Assembly (NCBI GenBank): GCA_030152105.1
Contig: JASLIH010000038.1
Coordinates: forward strand, 1-10,390
Length of the DNA stretch: 10,390 nucleotides
Direction of reading: 5' to 3'
Source: Actinomycetes bacterium
GTDB lineage: Bacteria; Actinomycetota; CALGFH01
Made by a program: the position numbers and the translations under genes. Each line of letters starts with the position of its first letter. Position 1 is the stretch's first letter. Positions 1 through 6,262 of the stretch are shown here, piece after piece. The notes under the pieces are model-generated. The model saw only the letters and a program-made list of their open reading frames with translations. It was not told the origin of the DNA and did no database searches.

Positions 1-660
1 CTCGATGTGCTTGCTCATCGGCAGTAGCAGGTCCTTGGGGGCCCGCTCCGTGGCCCGCTCGGTGGCGACGATCTCGAACGGCGTACGGGTGTCGGTGGCC
101 GGTGGCTCCTGGAGCAGTTCGACGGCGGCTCGGGTGGGGCGGCTCCCGGTCGGCAGCACCCCCGGGCGGCCGTACAGGTAGCCCTGGGCGATGGTCGCGC
201 CCAAGGTCCGGGCGATCTCGGCGTGGCGGCGGGTCTCGATGCCCTCGGCCAGGATGCGGGCCCCGGTCAGCTCGGCCTGGGCCCGGACGGCGTTGACGAT
301 CCGGGCCACCTCGGCGGTGGTGCGGCCCTGGACCAGCCGCAGGTCGAGCTTGATCACGTCCGGGCGGACGAAGGGCATCACCGCCAGGCTGGCCGGCTCG
401 GCGCCGACGTCGTCGAGGGCCACGCCCCAGCCGACCGCCCGAGCCCGCGCGACCGCGCCGAGCAGGCCGGCCGGGTCGCGGGCCACCACCCGCTCGGTCA
501 CCTCCATGACCACCCGGAGCCGGCGCTCGGCCACGTCGACCACCGGCCACAGGTCGTCGGGGCAGGCCACCCCCAGCGAGGCGGGCTCACAGTTGCCGCA
601 TCCGTGCTCATGGTGGTTCCATCGACGCTGGCCGGGACGAGTTGAGCCGTCCGGCGGCAA
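1..660 (-). CDS. N-terminally truncated EAL-DICT protein (c-di-GMP phosphodiesterase-like), probable pseudogene, 3' end beyond window
   Basis: The minus-strand translation matches the second half of an EAL domain followed by the start of a DICT sensory domain, a known actinobacterial architecture. Visible motifs are VMEVTER (about 500-520), ALDDVGAE (about 395-420), VIKLDLRLVQ (about 330-358), LAEGIET (about 234-250) and QGYLYGRPG (about 170-195). The DICT domain begins with TPFEIVATE (about 60-85) and continues past the left edge. Recognisable homology starts only at about 588 (CEPASLG), so the first half of the EAL domain, including the EALxR catalytic motif, is absent. The space upstream is occupied by the end of the nitroreductase gene at 663. 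The only in-frame start codons are a TTG at 660 and a GTG at 570, neither with a clear ribosome site; the ATG at 611 is out of frame. EAL enzymes hydrolyse c-di-GMP, but this product is probably inactive. I see the truncation directly and infer gene decay. An assembly deletion is the alternative. Confidence 0.72.
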   Translation of the reverse strand, partial: MPPDGSTRPGQRRWNHHEHGCGNCEPASLGVACPDDLWPVVDVAERRLRVVMEVTERVVARDPAGLLGAVARARAVGWGVALDDVGAEPASLAVMPFVRPDVIKLDLRLVQGRTTAEVARIVNAVRAQAELTGARILAEGIETRRHAEIARTLGATIAQGYLYGRPGVLPTGSRPTRAAVELLQEPPATDTRTPFEIVATERATERAPKDLLLPMSKHIE

Positions 661-662
661 GG

Positions 663-1262
663 TCAGTGCGCCCAGCGGCCCCGGTGGATGACCTCGTCCG
701 CGGGCCGGCGGGGGCGGGTCAGGGCCGAGCCGCCCGGGCGGTCGTCGGCCACCGGCCAGCCGAGGGCGACCGCCCCGACGAGCCGCCGGCCCTCGGGCAC
801 GCCCAGGTCGCGGAGCAGGGCCTCGGCGCCGTGGAACACCCCGAACCACCAGGCGCCGACGCCCTCGTCGGTGGCCGTCAGCAGCATCAGCATCACCGCC
901 ATGGCGGCGTCCATGTCCCAGTAGGGGACAGGCCAGCCCTCCTCGACGTCCATGCCCAGCCCGGCCTTGTCGGGCGCGCCGTAGCGGTCGAGGTAGGCCT
1001 GCTTGTCGGAGAGGACGAGTACGATCGCCGACGGCTCGGCGGTGCTGTAGGGCTTGTCGAACCGCGGGTCGGCGGTGGCCCGCCAGAAGCCCCGGACCGC
1101 GTCGCCGCCCTCGAGGACCAGCAGGTCGAGGCCCTGGCTGAACCCGGCCGACGGCGCCCGGGTGGCGCTGTGGAGGATGCGGTCCAGCACCTCGGCCGGG
1201 AGGGGGCGGGGGTCGAAGCGGCGCACCATGCGCCGGCGCCGAACGACCTCGCGGAGCTCCAC
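663..1262 (-). CDS. nitroreductase family protein (FMN-dependent oxidoreductase)
   Basis: This encodes 199 residues, a normal length for a single-domain nitroreductase. The N-terminus MELREVVRRRRMVRRF carries the arginine-rich FMN-phosphate-binding start of the family. Next come the conserved SATRAPSAGFSQG stretch (about residues 32-44) and a helix-rich middle (WDMDAAMAVMLMLLTATDEGVGAWW) typical of the dimer core. A Gly-rich segment, RRLVGAVALGWP, lies near the end. Such enzymes reduce nitro groups, quinones or related electrophiles with NAD(P)H; the substrate here is unknown. The GTG start at 1262 lies 2 bases after the TAG of the MDMPI-family gene, so translation is probably coupled. A longer in-frame extension up to 1910 exists, but it only reads the neighbouring gene in the wrong frame and is low-complexity Arg/Gly/Pro. 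An ATG at 1229 is a weaker alternative start. Confidence 0.9.
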   Translation of the reverse strand: MELREVVRRRRMVRRFDPRPLPAEVLDRILHSATRAPSAGFSQGLDLLVLEGGDAVRGFWRATADPRFDKPYSTAEPSAIVLVLSDKQAYLDRYGAPDKAGLGMDVEEGWPVPYWDMDAAMAVMLMLLTATDEGVGAWWFGVFHGAEALLRDLGVPEGRRLVGAVALGWPVADDRPGGSALTRPRRPADEVIHRGRWAH

Positions 1263-1264
1263 GG

Positions 1265-2002
1265 CTACTGGGTCGCCGCGGCGGCCAGCTCCCTGACCCG
1301 GGGCAGCAGGGCCGGGTCGCCGGAGACCTCCAGCGGGTCCGCCGGGGCCCGGCCCCAGAGGAACAGCAGCAGGTCGGAGGCACCGCCGGCGGCGGCCGCG
1401 TGGGCCTGGGCGTGGCCCCGGCCGACCTCGACCCCGGCCGGCAGCAGCCGCAGCTGCCACTCGCCCTCGGTGTCGGTGGCGTGCAGGTGCAGCGACTCGC
1501 CGCGCCCGCCCACCGGCGCGCCGTCCGAGTGGGGGGCCAGGAACACCTCCAGCAGCTCGGTCACCCCGTCGGCGGCCAGCGCCCCCGGCACCGGCCGGGG
1601 GTCGCCGTGGGCGCTCTCGGCGTCGACCCGGTGCACGGCCGTCTCCTGGGCCATGCGCCGGTGCCAGAAGCCGACCGTCTGGTCGGGCCGGTGGAAGGTC
1701 CACACCCGGGTCTCGGGGTCGGCGTCCTCGAGCACGGTGAGCAGCTCCTCGAGCCCCTGGTCGTACCAGCCGAGCAGCTCGGCCCGGGAGGGCGCGTCCG
1801 GCGGCCACGGGCTCGGCGGCTCGGCCAGGCGTCCCCGGACGATCTCCAGCTTGTGCCGGTGCACCATCCCGGTGTGCAGGACCAGGTCGGCCACGGTCCA
1901 CCCCGCGCACGCCGGCACCGGCGGGTCGAGCCCGCGCCGGGCTGCCGTGGACAGGTCCGTCCCGTCGGCGCGGAGGGCCTGAAGGTAGTCGATCTCGCGC
2001 AT
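1265..2002 (-). CDS. maleylpyruvate isomerase family mycothiol-dependent protein (MDMPI/DinB fold)
   Basis: The 245-residue protein has the two-domain plan of the mycothiol-dependent maleylpyruvate isomerase family. The first domain is a DinB-like four-helix bundle (about residues 1-150) with the signature WTVADLVLHTGMVHR near residues 35-49. The second is a smaller MDMPI C-terminal domain (about 160-240). The metal-ligand pattern of the family is present: His43, then Glu120 and His124 in QETAVHRVD. Characterised members isomerise maleylpyruvate in the gentisate pathway using mycothiol, but most members are of unknown function. Here no gentisate genes are adjacent, so a general mycothiol-dependent transferase or detoxification role is as likely. 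It sits 42 bases after the zinc-finger/USP gene and just before the nitroreductase gene. The ATG at 2002 has no clear ribosome-binding site. Confidence 0.87.
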   Translation of the reverse strand: MREIDYLQALRADGTDLSTAARRGLDPPVPACAGWTVADLVLHTGMVHRHKLEIVRGRLAEPPSPWPPDAPSRAELLGWYDQGLEELLTVLEDADPETRVWTFHRPDQTVGFWHRRMAQETAVHRVDAESAHGDPRPVPGALAADGVTELLEVFLAPHSDGAPVGGRGESLHLHATDTEGEWQLRLLPAGVEVGRGHAQAHAAAAGGASDLLLFLWGRAPADPLEVSGDPALLPRVRELAAAATQ

Positions 2003-2044
2003 CCGGGCAGTCTGCCAGAAGGCTGCGACGCCCGCCCCTGGCGG

Positions 2045-2818
2045 CTAGTCGACCTCGGCCAGGGTGCCGTCGAGGTCGGCCAGGCTGATCCGGGCCGGCA
2101 CGCGGCGGCGGAAGGCGGCCAGGGTGTGGCCGCGGACCCGGTCGATCAGGGCTGGTGCGGCCAGGGTGGACGGGAGGACCACCCGTTCGGCGTCGAGGAC
2201 CTCGCAGGCCGCGGCCAGGGCGTCGGGGCCGTGGCCACGGGCCACCCAGGCAGCCCCGTCCAGGCCGAGCTGGCGGGCCTCGGCCAGCTGCTCGGCGAGG
2301 TAGGGGCGCCCGGCGCGGCTGGCCGTGCGCTGGCTGAGCAGTGCGCTCGGAGGGCGGCCGCCGTCCCCGCGGGCCTGCTCGTACGGGTCGACCAGGTACA
2401 GCTCGGGCGAGCGGTCGAACAGCACCACCCGGGCGCCCTCTCTGGCCGCCACCGCGAAGGCGGCCTGGCGGGTCGCCTGGTAGGCCGGGTCAAGCCCGTC
2501 GTCGGTGGCGGCGAGCACGAGCGCCGCCGGCCCGACCCGCTGGCCGGCGCCGAACGGCAGGTCGAGCTCCGGAGCGTCGGGCAGCTGCTCCTGGTCGGTG
2601 CCCGCCGGCGGCGTCAGCAGCAACGGCGGAAGCTCGGACGGGTCGGCGAAGGGGATCCGGGCCGCGGAGCGCAGCTCCCCGGTCACGAAGGCGACCGCGG
2701 CCAGCTCGGCCCGGCACCGGTCACAGACGGCCAGGTGGGCGTGCACGGCCGCCGCCGCCGACGGCGACAGCTCGCCGCTCAGCAGCGCGGGCAGCTCGTC
2801 CTGGACATGGCCGTTCAT
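2045..2818 (-). CDS. zinc-finger (anti-sigma type) protein fused to a universal stress protein-like domain
   Basis: This encodes 257 residues. Residues about 4-42 form a putative zinc-finger/anti-sigma (ZAS) module: an N-terminal helix with HVQDELPALLSGELSP, then His28-x3-Cys32-x2-Cys35 (HLAVCDRCRAE). After a Pro-rich linker, residues about 105-250 resemble a universal-stress-like alpha/beta fold: VLAATDDGLDP strand and turn, GARVVLFDRS, the helix AEQLAEARQLGLDG, GHGPDALAAACEV, then ERVVLPSTLAAPALIDRVRG. No transmembrane segment is visible, so it should be cytoplasmic, unlike most ZAS anti-sigma factors. No sigma factor gene is adjacent. The ATG at 2818 is chosen because GGAG lies 8 bases upstream and the ZAS domain starts there; an ATG at 2929 adds only non-conserved sequence. 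Domain naming is my reading of motifs. The USP-like assignment is less sure than the zinc finger. Confidence 0.8.
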   Translation of the reverse strand: MNGHVQDELPALLSGELSPSAAAAVHAHLAVCDRCRAELAAVAFVTGELRSAARIPFADPSELPPLLLTPPAGTDQEQLPDAPELDLPFGAGQRVGPAALVLAATDDGLDPAYQATRQAAFAVAAREGARVVLFDRSPELYLVDPYEQARGDGGRPPSALLSQRTASRAGRPYLAEQLAEARQLGLDGAAWVARGHGPDALAAACEVLDAERVVLPSTLAAPALIDRVRGHTLAAFRRRVPARISLADLDGTLAEVD

Positions 2819-2864
2819 GTGCTCGTCTCCGTGCCCGAGGGCACCTCCGGTTGCCGTGCGGGTC

Positions 2865-2870
2865 ATCGTA
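2865..2870 (-). promoter_or_regulatory. candidate -10 element (TACGAT) for the zinc-finger/USP gene
   Basis: On the minus strand TACGAT fits the actinobacterial TANNAT -10 pattern and lies about 47 bases before the ATG at 2818. No convincing -35 hexamer is visible. The implied leader contains a small hairpin (GTGCC/GGCAC, around 2831-2844) immediately before the GGAG ribosome site. Confidence 0.35.
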
Positions 2871-2931
2871 GGACTTCCCGGCGGGATGGCGGAGGGCATC
2901 GAACGGGTTCGGCCAGTCGTCCAACGCAAAG

Positions 2932-2967
2932 CGAGGCAGCCGCCCTGTGTCCAGAGCGGCTGCCTCG
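2932..2967 (-). terminator. stem-loop terminator after the AMIN-like/LPFTG gene
   Basis: A perfect 12-bp inverted repeat (CGAGGCAGCCGC at 2932-2943 and its complement at 2956-2967) encloses a 12-base loop. It lies 37 bases beyond the stop of the minus-strand gene that ends at 3005. On the minus strand the stem is followed by CTTTGCGTTGG, a weak U-run. It separates this gene from the zinc-finger/USP gene, which therefore probably has its own promoter. Confidence 0.7.
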
Positions 2968-3004
2968 AGTGGCCGCCGGAGGCCCCCGGTCCCCCGGCGA
3001 CGCC

Positions 3005-3613
3005 TTAGGCGGTCCTGGTCCTACGGGCCAGCGCCAGCACCGTCGCCCCGGTGGCCAGCAGGGCGAGGCCGGTGACCAGGAGCTCAGTGCTCCGAGACCC
3101 GGTGAACGGCAACGAGCCGGTGTCGCCACCGGCCGAGCCGCCCGACCCGGTGGTGGCGATGTCGATCACCAGGCGCGAGGGGTTGGAGAGGGTGGACACC
3201 TGGATCGGCCGCCGCTGGTCGACGCCGATGCCGTAGCTGACCACGGCCTCGAAGTCACCGAGCTGGGCGATCTCCTTGACGGCGGGCAGGCCGGGCGAGA
3301 AGCGCCGCGGGCTGACGGTCGGCGACCCGTTCTCCCGGTGGGCGTTGGCGCCCTGGAAGACGACCTCCAGGTCGGCCGCGCCGGCCACCGACACCGGGTC
3401 GCCGCTGCCGTCCTCGACCAGCTGGTCCACGTAGCTGATGCGGTGCTCGGGCACGGCGCCGCGGAACTCGAATACCACCCGGTCGAAGCCGGCGTGGCTT
3501 CCGGCCCGGACGTCGACGAGGGTGGGGATGGACTGGGCGCCGGCGGGCGCGGCCGCCAGCGCCAGCACGACGGCGGCGAGACTGGTGACAATGAGGGTCC
3601 GGACGAGCCGCAT
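3005..3613 (-). CDS. secreted AMIN-like domain protein with C-terminal LPFTG cell-wall sorting signal
   Basis: The 202-residue product starts with a signal peptide: MRLVRT, a hydrophobic core of Ala, Val and Leu, then APAGA before Gln27 as the likely cleavage site. Residues about 30-155 match the AMIN-like domain found in actinobacterial secreted proteins (DVRAGSHAGFDRVVFEFRG, then GDFEAVVSYGIGVD, then PSRLVIDI). A Gly/Ser linker leads to LPFTG (168-172), a hydrophobic span and the basic tail ARRTRTA: a complete sortase sorting signal. The protein should be exported and attached to the wall or pilin-like partners. AMIN domains often bind peptidoglycan or envelope polymers, but the ligand here is not visible. 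The ATG at 3613 is chosen because GAGGTG precedes it by 6 bases and it opens the signal peptide; the upstream ATG at 3721 adds a non-signal extension. A class E sortase is encoded about 4.7 kb away. Confidence 0.85.
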   Translation of the reverse strand: MRLVRTLIVTSLAAVVLALAAAPAGAQSIPTLVDVRAGSHAGFDRVVFEFRGAVPEHRISYVDQLVEDGSGDPVSVAGAADLEVVFQGANAHRENGSPTVSPRRFSPGLPAVKEIAQLGDFEAVVSYGIGVDQRRPIQVSTLSNPSRLVIDIATTGSGGSAGGDTGSLPFTGSRSTELLVTGLALLATGATVLALARRTRTA

Positions 3614-3766
3614 GGCGATCACCTCTTCGGAAAGCTGCTGGCCAGAGCATCTACCGGCGCGGTCACGGCCCGGCTGCGAGCGTGCATCCGTGCGGTGGCG
3701 CTCCCGACTCGAATTGGTCACGGCGGGGGCTGTGGATGACGGGATGAGCCATCGGGCCAGGTTCGG

Positions 3767-3772
3767 TAGGGT
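3767..3772 (+). promoter_or_regulatory. candidate -10 element (TAGGGT) of the cyclophilin gene
   Basis: TAGGGT matches the TANNNT -10 pattern about 60 bases before the start codon. No clear -35 hexamer is seen at 16-18 bases upstream. The element directly precedes the palindrome at 3777-3796, which would then overlap the transcription start. Confidence 0.35.
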
Positions 3773-3776
3773 GGCC

Positions 3777-3796
3777 CGCGACCAGAGCTGGTCGCG
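3777..3796. promoter_or_regulatory. perfect 9+9 palindrome (operator candidate) upstream of the cyclophilin gene
   Basis: The half-sites CGCGACCAG (3777-3785) and CTGGTCGCG (3788-3796) are exact reverse complements around a 2-base AG centre. The 2-base centre is too short for a good RNA hairpin, which favours a dimeric DNA-binding protein site. It begins 5 bases after the putative -10 and ends 35 bases before the GTG start, a position expected for repression. Confidence 0.5.
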
Positions 3797-3831
3797 ATCC
3801 GAGCGCCAGCTCTCGACGCGAGGAGATGTGC

Positions 3832-4350
3832 GTGGCCGACACCTACGCGACCCTGGAGACCTCCAAGGGCCCGATCCGGGTCCGCCTGTTCCCCGACACC
3901 GCCCCCAAGACCGTTGAGAACTTCATCGGCCTGGCCACCGGCGGCAAGCCGTGGCGCAACCCGACCACCGGCACGCAGGAGCAGGGGTCCCTCTATGAGG
4001 GGACGATCTTCCACCGGGTCATCCCCAACTTCATGATCCAGGGCGGCGACCCGCTCGGCACCGGCCGGGGTGGCCCCGGCTACCAGTTCGAGGACGAGGT
4101 CAGCGGCCCGCACCGCTTCGACCGTCCCGGCTACCTGGCCATGGCCAACGCCGGCCCCAACACCAACGGCTCGCAGTTCTTCATCACCCAGGTGCCGACG
4201 CCCTGGCTCGACGGCAAGCACACCATCTTCGGCGAGGTCGTCGACGGCATGGAGGTCGTCGACGCCATGACCACCGTCGACCGCGACCCCATGGACCGCC
4301 CGGTCGAGGAGCTCCGCCTCGAGCGCGTCACCATCGAGGAGAGCGAGTAG
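3832..4350 (+). CDS. ppiA: cyclophilin-type peptidyl-prolyl cis-trans isomerase
   Basis: This encodes 172 residues, one cyclophilin domain with no signal peptide, so a cytoplasmic protein-folding enzyme. Family motifs are clear: [20 protein letters not shown] (18-37), [19 protein letters not shown] with Arg62, Phe67 and Gln70 as the catalytic equivalents, [17 protein letters not shown], and [19 protein letters not shown]. The insertion near residues 38-55 ([19 protein letters not shown]) is shared with actinobacterial PpiA. The GTG at 3832 is preferred to the in-frame ATG at 3826 because GAGGAG (3820-3825) lies 6 bases before the GTG but touches the ATG, and family members begin MAD. It is probably a single-gene transcription unit, divergent from the LPFTG gene, with a palindrome at its promoter. 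Confidence 0.95.
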   Translation: MADTYATLETSKGPIRVRLFPDTAPKTVENFIGLATGGKPWRNPTTGTQEQGSLYEGTIFHRVIPNFMIQGGDPLGTGRGGPGYQFEDEVSGPHRFDRPGYLAMANAGPNTNGSQFFITQVPTPWLDGKHTIFGEVVDGMEVVDAMTTVDRDPMDRPVEELRLERVTIEESE

Positions 4351-4359
4351 CGCGCAGTT

Positions 4360-4377
4360 CGAGCGCACGGCCGCTCG
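4360..4377 (+). terminator. weak hairpin after the cyclophilin gene
   Basis: The stem CGAGCG/CGCTCG (6 bp) with a 6-base loop starts 10 bases after the stop codon. There is no U-run, so it is only a possible terminator. Confidence 0.28.
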
Positions 4378-4455
4378 GGCCTCATGCACGCACCTGGCAC
4401 GGTGTGCTGGGCCGGCGGGCCCGGGGCCGACCGCCCGCGACCGGCGCCCGGTGCC

Positions 4456-4512
4456 CCTGGTTCGGGGGTGCGTCCCGCGCTCCCAGTTCGGGTGCCTGCG
4501 GCCCAGTTCGGG
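4456..4512. repeat. three spaced copies of a GTTCGGG-type 11-mer
   Basis: CCTGGTTCGGG (4456-4466), CCCAGTTCGGG (4482-4492) and CCCAGTTCGGG (4502-4512). The second and third are identical and 20 bases apart; the first differs at two positions. They lie about 140-190 bases before the thiolase start. Their function is not known. Confidence 0.5.
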
Positions 4513-4649
4513 ATGCCCGCCGCCGGGGTCCAGGTTGATCCCCAGCCCTCTGGGGCCCCGGGGCGGCTCCCCCCGACCACCGGGTTGGTTGACGGGGGCG
4601 TTGGGGGGTGCAACCTTCGGTCGTGGGGCATTGTGGGAAGGGGCACGAC

Positions 4650-5864
4650 ATGGAGGAGCGGGCAGAGGGGCGAGGGTCTGGAGTCGAGGCTGGGCGGGAA
4701 CCGGGGTTGGAGCCGGTTGTGGTGGGGGCGGTCCGGACTCCGGTGGGGCGGCGGAACGGCGGGTTGGCGGGGGTGCATGCCGTCGACCTGGGGGCGGTGG
4801 TGCTGCGGGCGCTGGTCGAACGCAGCGGGATCGACCCGATGCTGGTGGACGACGTGATCATGGGCTGTGTCTCCCAGATCGGGGAGCAGTCGGTGAACGT
4901 GGCTCGCAACGCCTGGTTGGCCGCTGGGCTACCCGAGGAGGTGCCGGCGACCACGATCGACCGGCAATGCGGGTCCTCCCAGCAGGCGGTGCAGTTCGCC
5001 GCCCAGGGGATCATGGCCGGCGGGTACCAGCTGGTCGTGGCCGGCGGGGTCGAGCACATGACCCGGGTGCCGATGGGCTCGACCATGAGCGGTCCCGGCG
5101 TGCCCTTCGGCCCGGCCATGCACGAGCGCTACCAGGGCCGCCTGGTCCCCCAGGGCATCTCGGCCGAGCTGATCACCGAGAAGTGGGGCCTGACGCGGGA
5201 GGAGCAGGACGAGTTCGCCCTGCGGTCCCACCGGCGGGCGGCCGCCGCTCAGGACGCCGGCCACTTCGGCCCCCAGCTGGTCCCGGTCGAGGTCCCAGGT
5301 TCGGATGCCGGCTGGGTGCGGGCCGACGAGGGAGTGCGCCGCGACACCTCGATGGAGAAGCTGGCCGGGCTGAAGCCCGCGTTCCGGCCGGACGGCCAGG
5401 TGACGGCGGGGAACTCGAGCCAGATCTCCGATGGTGCGGCGGCGCTGCTGCTGGCCAGCCGGGCGGCCGCTGAGCGGCTGGGACTCCGGCCGCTGGCCCG
5501 GTTTGTCGGGTTCGCCCTGGCCGGGGTCGACCCGGTGCTGATGCTCACCGGAGTGATCCCGGCCACCGAGCGGGTGCTCTCCCAGACCGGGCTCGGCATG
5601 GACGACCTGGACGTGATCGAGATCAACGAGGCGTTCGCGAGTGTGGTGCTGGCCTGGGGCCGCGAGGTCGAGCCGAACTGGGAGCGGGTCAACCCCAACG
5701 GCGGGGCGATCGCCCTCGGCCACCCGCTCGGGGCCTCGGGAGCCCGCATCATGACCGACCTCGTCGGGGAGCTGGAGCGGGGCGGCGGCCGCTACGGCCT
5801 CCAGGTGATGTGTGAGGGCGGCGGCATGGCCAACGCCACCGTGCTGGAACGGCTGGAGGGGTAG
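4650..5864 (+). CDS. thiolase family protein (acetyl-CoA C-acyltransferase)
   Basis: The 404-residue protein is a complete thiolase, the enzyme that condenses or thiolytically cleaves acyl-CoA and 3-ketoacyl-CoA. All catalytic elements are visible: Cys107 in DRQCGSS, the NEAFASVVLAW motif, His358 in GGAIALGHPLGASGAR and Cys388 in CEGGGMANAT. The N-terminal thiolase strand VVVGAVRTPVGRRNGGL begins only at residue 23, so the first ~20 residues (Gly/Glu/Arg rich) are an extension, or the true start is later. The ATG at 4650 has GGAAGGGG upstream at a workable distance. Sequence alone does not separate fatty-acid beta-oxidation from biosynthetic or steroid-type thiolases. No acyl-CoA dehydrogenase or hydratase gene is adjacent. 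The next gene starts 50 bases later on the same strand. Confidence 0.93.
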   Translation: MEERAEGRGSGVEAGREPGLEPVVVGAVRTPVGRRNGGLAGVHAVDLGAVVLRALVERSGIDPMLVDDVIMGCVSQIGEQSVNVARNAWLAAGLPEEVPATTIDRQCGSSQQAVQFAAQGIMAGGYQLVVAGGVEHMTRVPMGSTMSGPGVPFGPAMHERYQGRLVPQGISAELITEKWGLTREEQDEFALRSHRRAAAAQDAGHFGPQLVPVEVPGSDAGWVRADEGVRRDTSMEKLAGLKPAFRPDGQVTAGNSSQISDGAAALLLASRAAAERLGLRPLARFVGFALAGVDPVLMLTGVIPATERVLSQTGLGMDDLDVIEINEAFASVVLAWGREVEPNWERVNPNGGAIALGHPLGASGARIMTDLVGELERGGGRYGLQVMCEGGGMANATVLERLEG

Positions 5865-5914
5865 GACAATACGGCGGAGCGCCAACGCGCGTCACAGGTG
5901 GACGGGATAGGGAG

Positions 5915-6262
5915 ATGCGGCGAAGCTGGGTTCGGTTGGGGATGGCAGCTGCGGTGGTGGGCGCCGTGGTGCTGTTCGCGGCCGGGCGGGGGGACGTGGT
6001 CGCGGCGGCGCTGCTCGGGGTGCTGATCCTGGCGACCGGGCGGGCGGTGTTCCGGGGCTACTCGGTCACCAAGGGGCCCACGGGGCCGCCGGTCGACGTC
6101 GCCGAAGAGGGGACCCTGCTCGTGTTCGCCTGCGAGACCTGTGGAGAGCAGCTGGTCCTGCTGCGCAAGGGGACCGACGTCCCGCCCCGCCACTGCGCCG
6201 AGAAGATGGTCCTTCGCCGGATCCCAACCCCGTCGAACAACCCGGACCCCCGGTTCAACTAG
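5915..6262 (+). CDS. small membrane protein with C-terminal zinc-ribbon-like motif
   Basis: This encodes 115 residues. Two adjacent hydrophobic helices (about residues 9-24 and 28-46) with a short GRGD turn suggest a membrane hairpin. The first helix is preceded by positive residues (MRRSWVR). The C-terminal half contains Cys73-x2-Cys76 and a His93-Cys94 pair (ACETCGEQL and PPRHCAEKM), a likely zinc site in the cytoplasm. I do not recognise a named family. Similar short CxxC/HC modules occur in actinobacterial proteins of unknown function. Start: ATG at 5915 follows GGGATAGGGAG. It ends with TAG directly abutting the next gene's ATG in the same reading frame. It probably forms one operon with the thiolase upstream and the hydrolase downstream. 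Confidence 0.75.
   Translation: MRRSWVRLGMAAAVVGAVVLFAAGRGDVVAAALLGVLILATGRAVFRGYSVTKGPTGPPVDVAEEGTLLVFACETCGEQLVLLRKGTDVPPRHCAEKMVLRRIPTPSNNPDPRFN

Larger units (their letters stand above)
4351..4649. other. non-coding gap between the cyclophilin and thiolase genes
   Basis: These 299 bases show no credible gene on either strand; open frames are low-complexity shadows. They hold a weak hairpin at 4360-4377, three copies of a CC(A/T)GTTCGGG-like motif (4456-4512), a 6-bp hairpin CCCCAG/CTGGGG at 4540-4555, and a possible promoter (TTGACG at 4589-4594, 17-base spacer, AACCTT at 4612-4617) before the thiolase gene. Confidence 0.5.

Noticed and set aside
663..1910. A longer 415-residue nitroreductase
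   Set aside because: The extra N-terminal half only reads the MDMPI-family gene in the wrong frame and has no family similarity.
1400..3739. A 779-codon open frame on the plus strand
   Set aside because: It is antisense to four well-supported minus-strand genes, and its translation is low-complexity Gly/Arg/His/Pro, the typical shadow in very GC-rich DNA.
4929..5885. A 318-codon minus-strand frame opposite the thiolase
   Set aside because: The thiolase has all catalytic residues in the plus frame; the antisense frame shows no recognisable domain.
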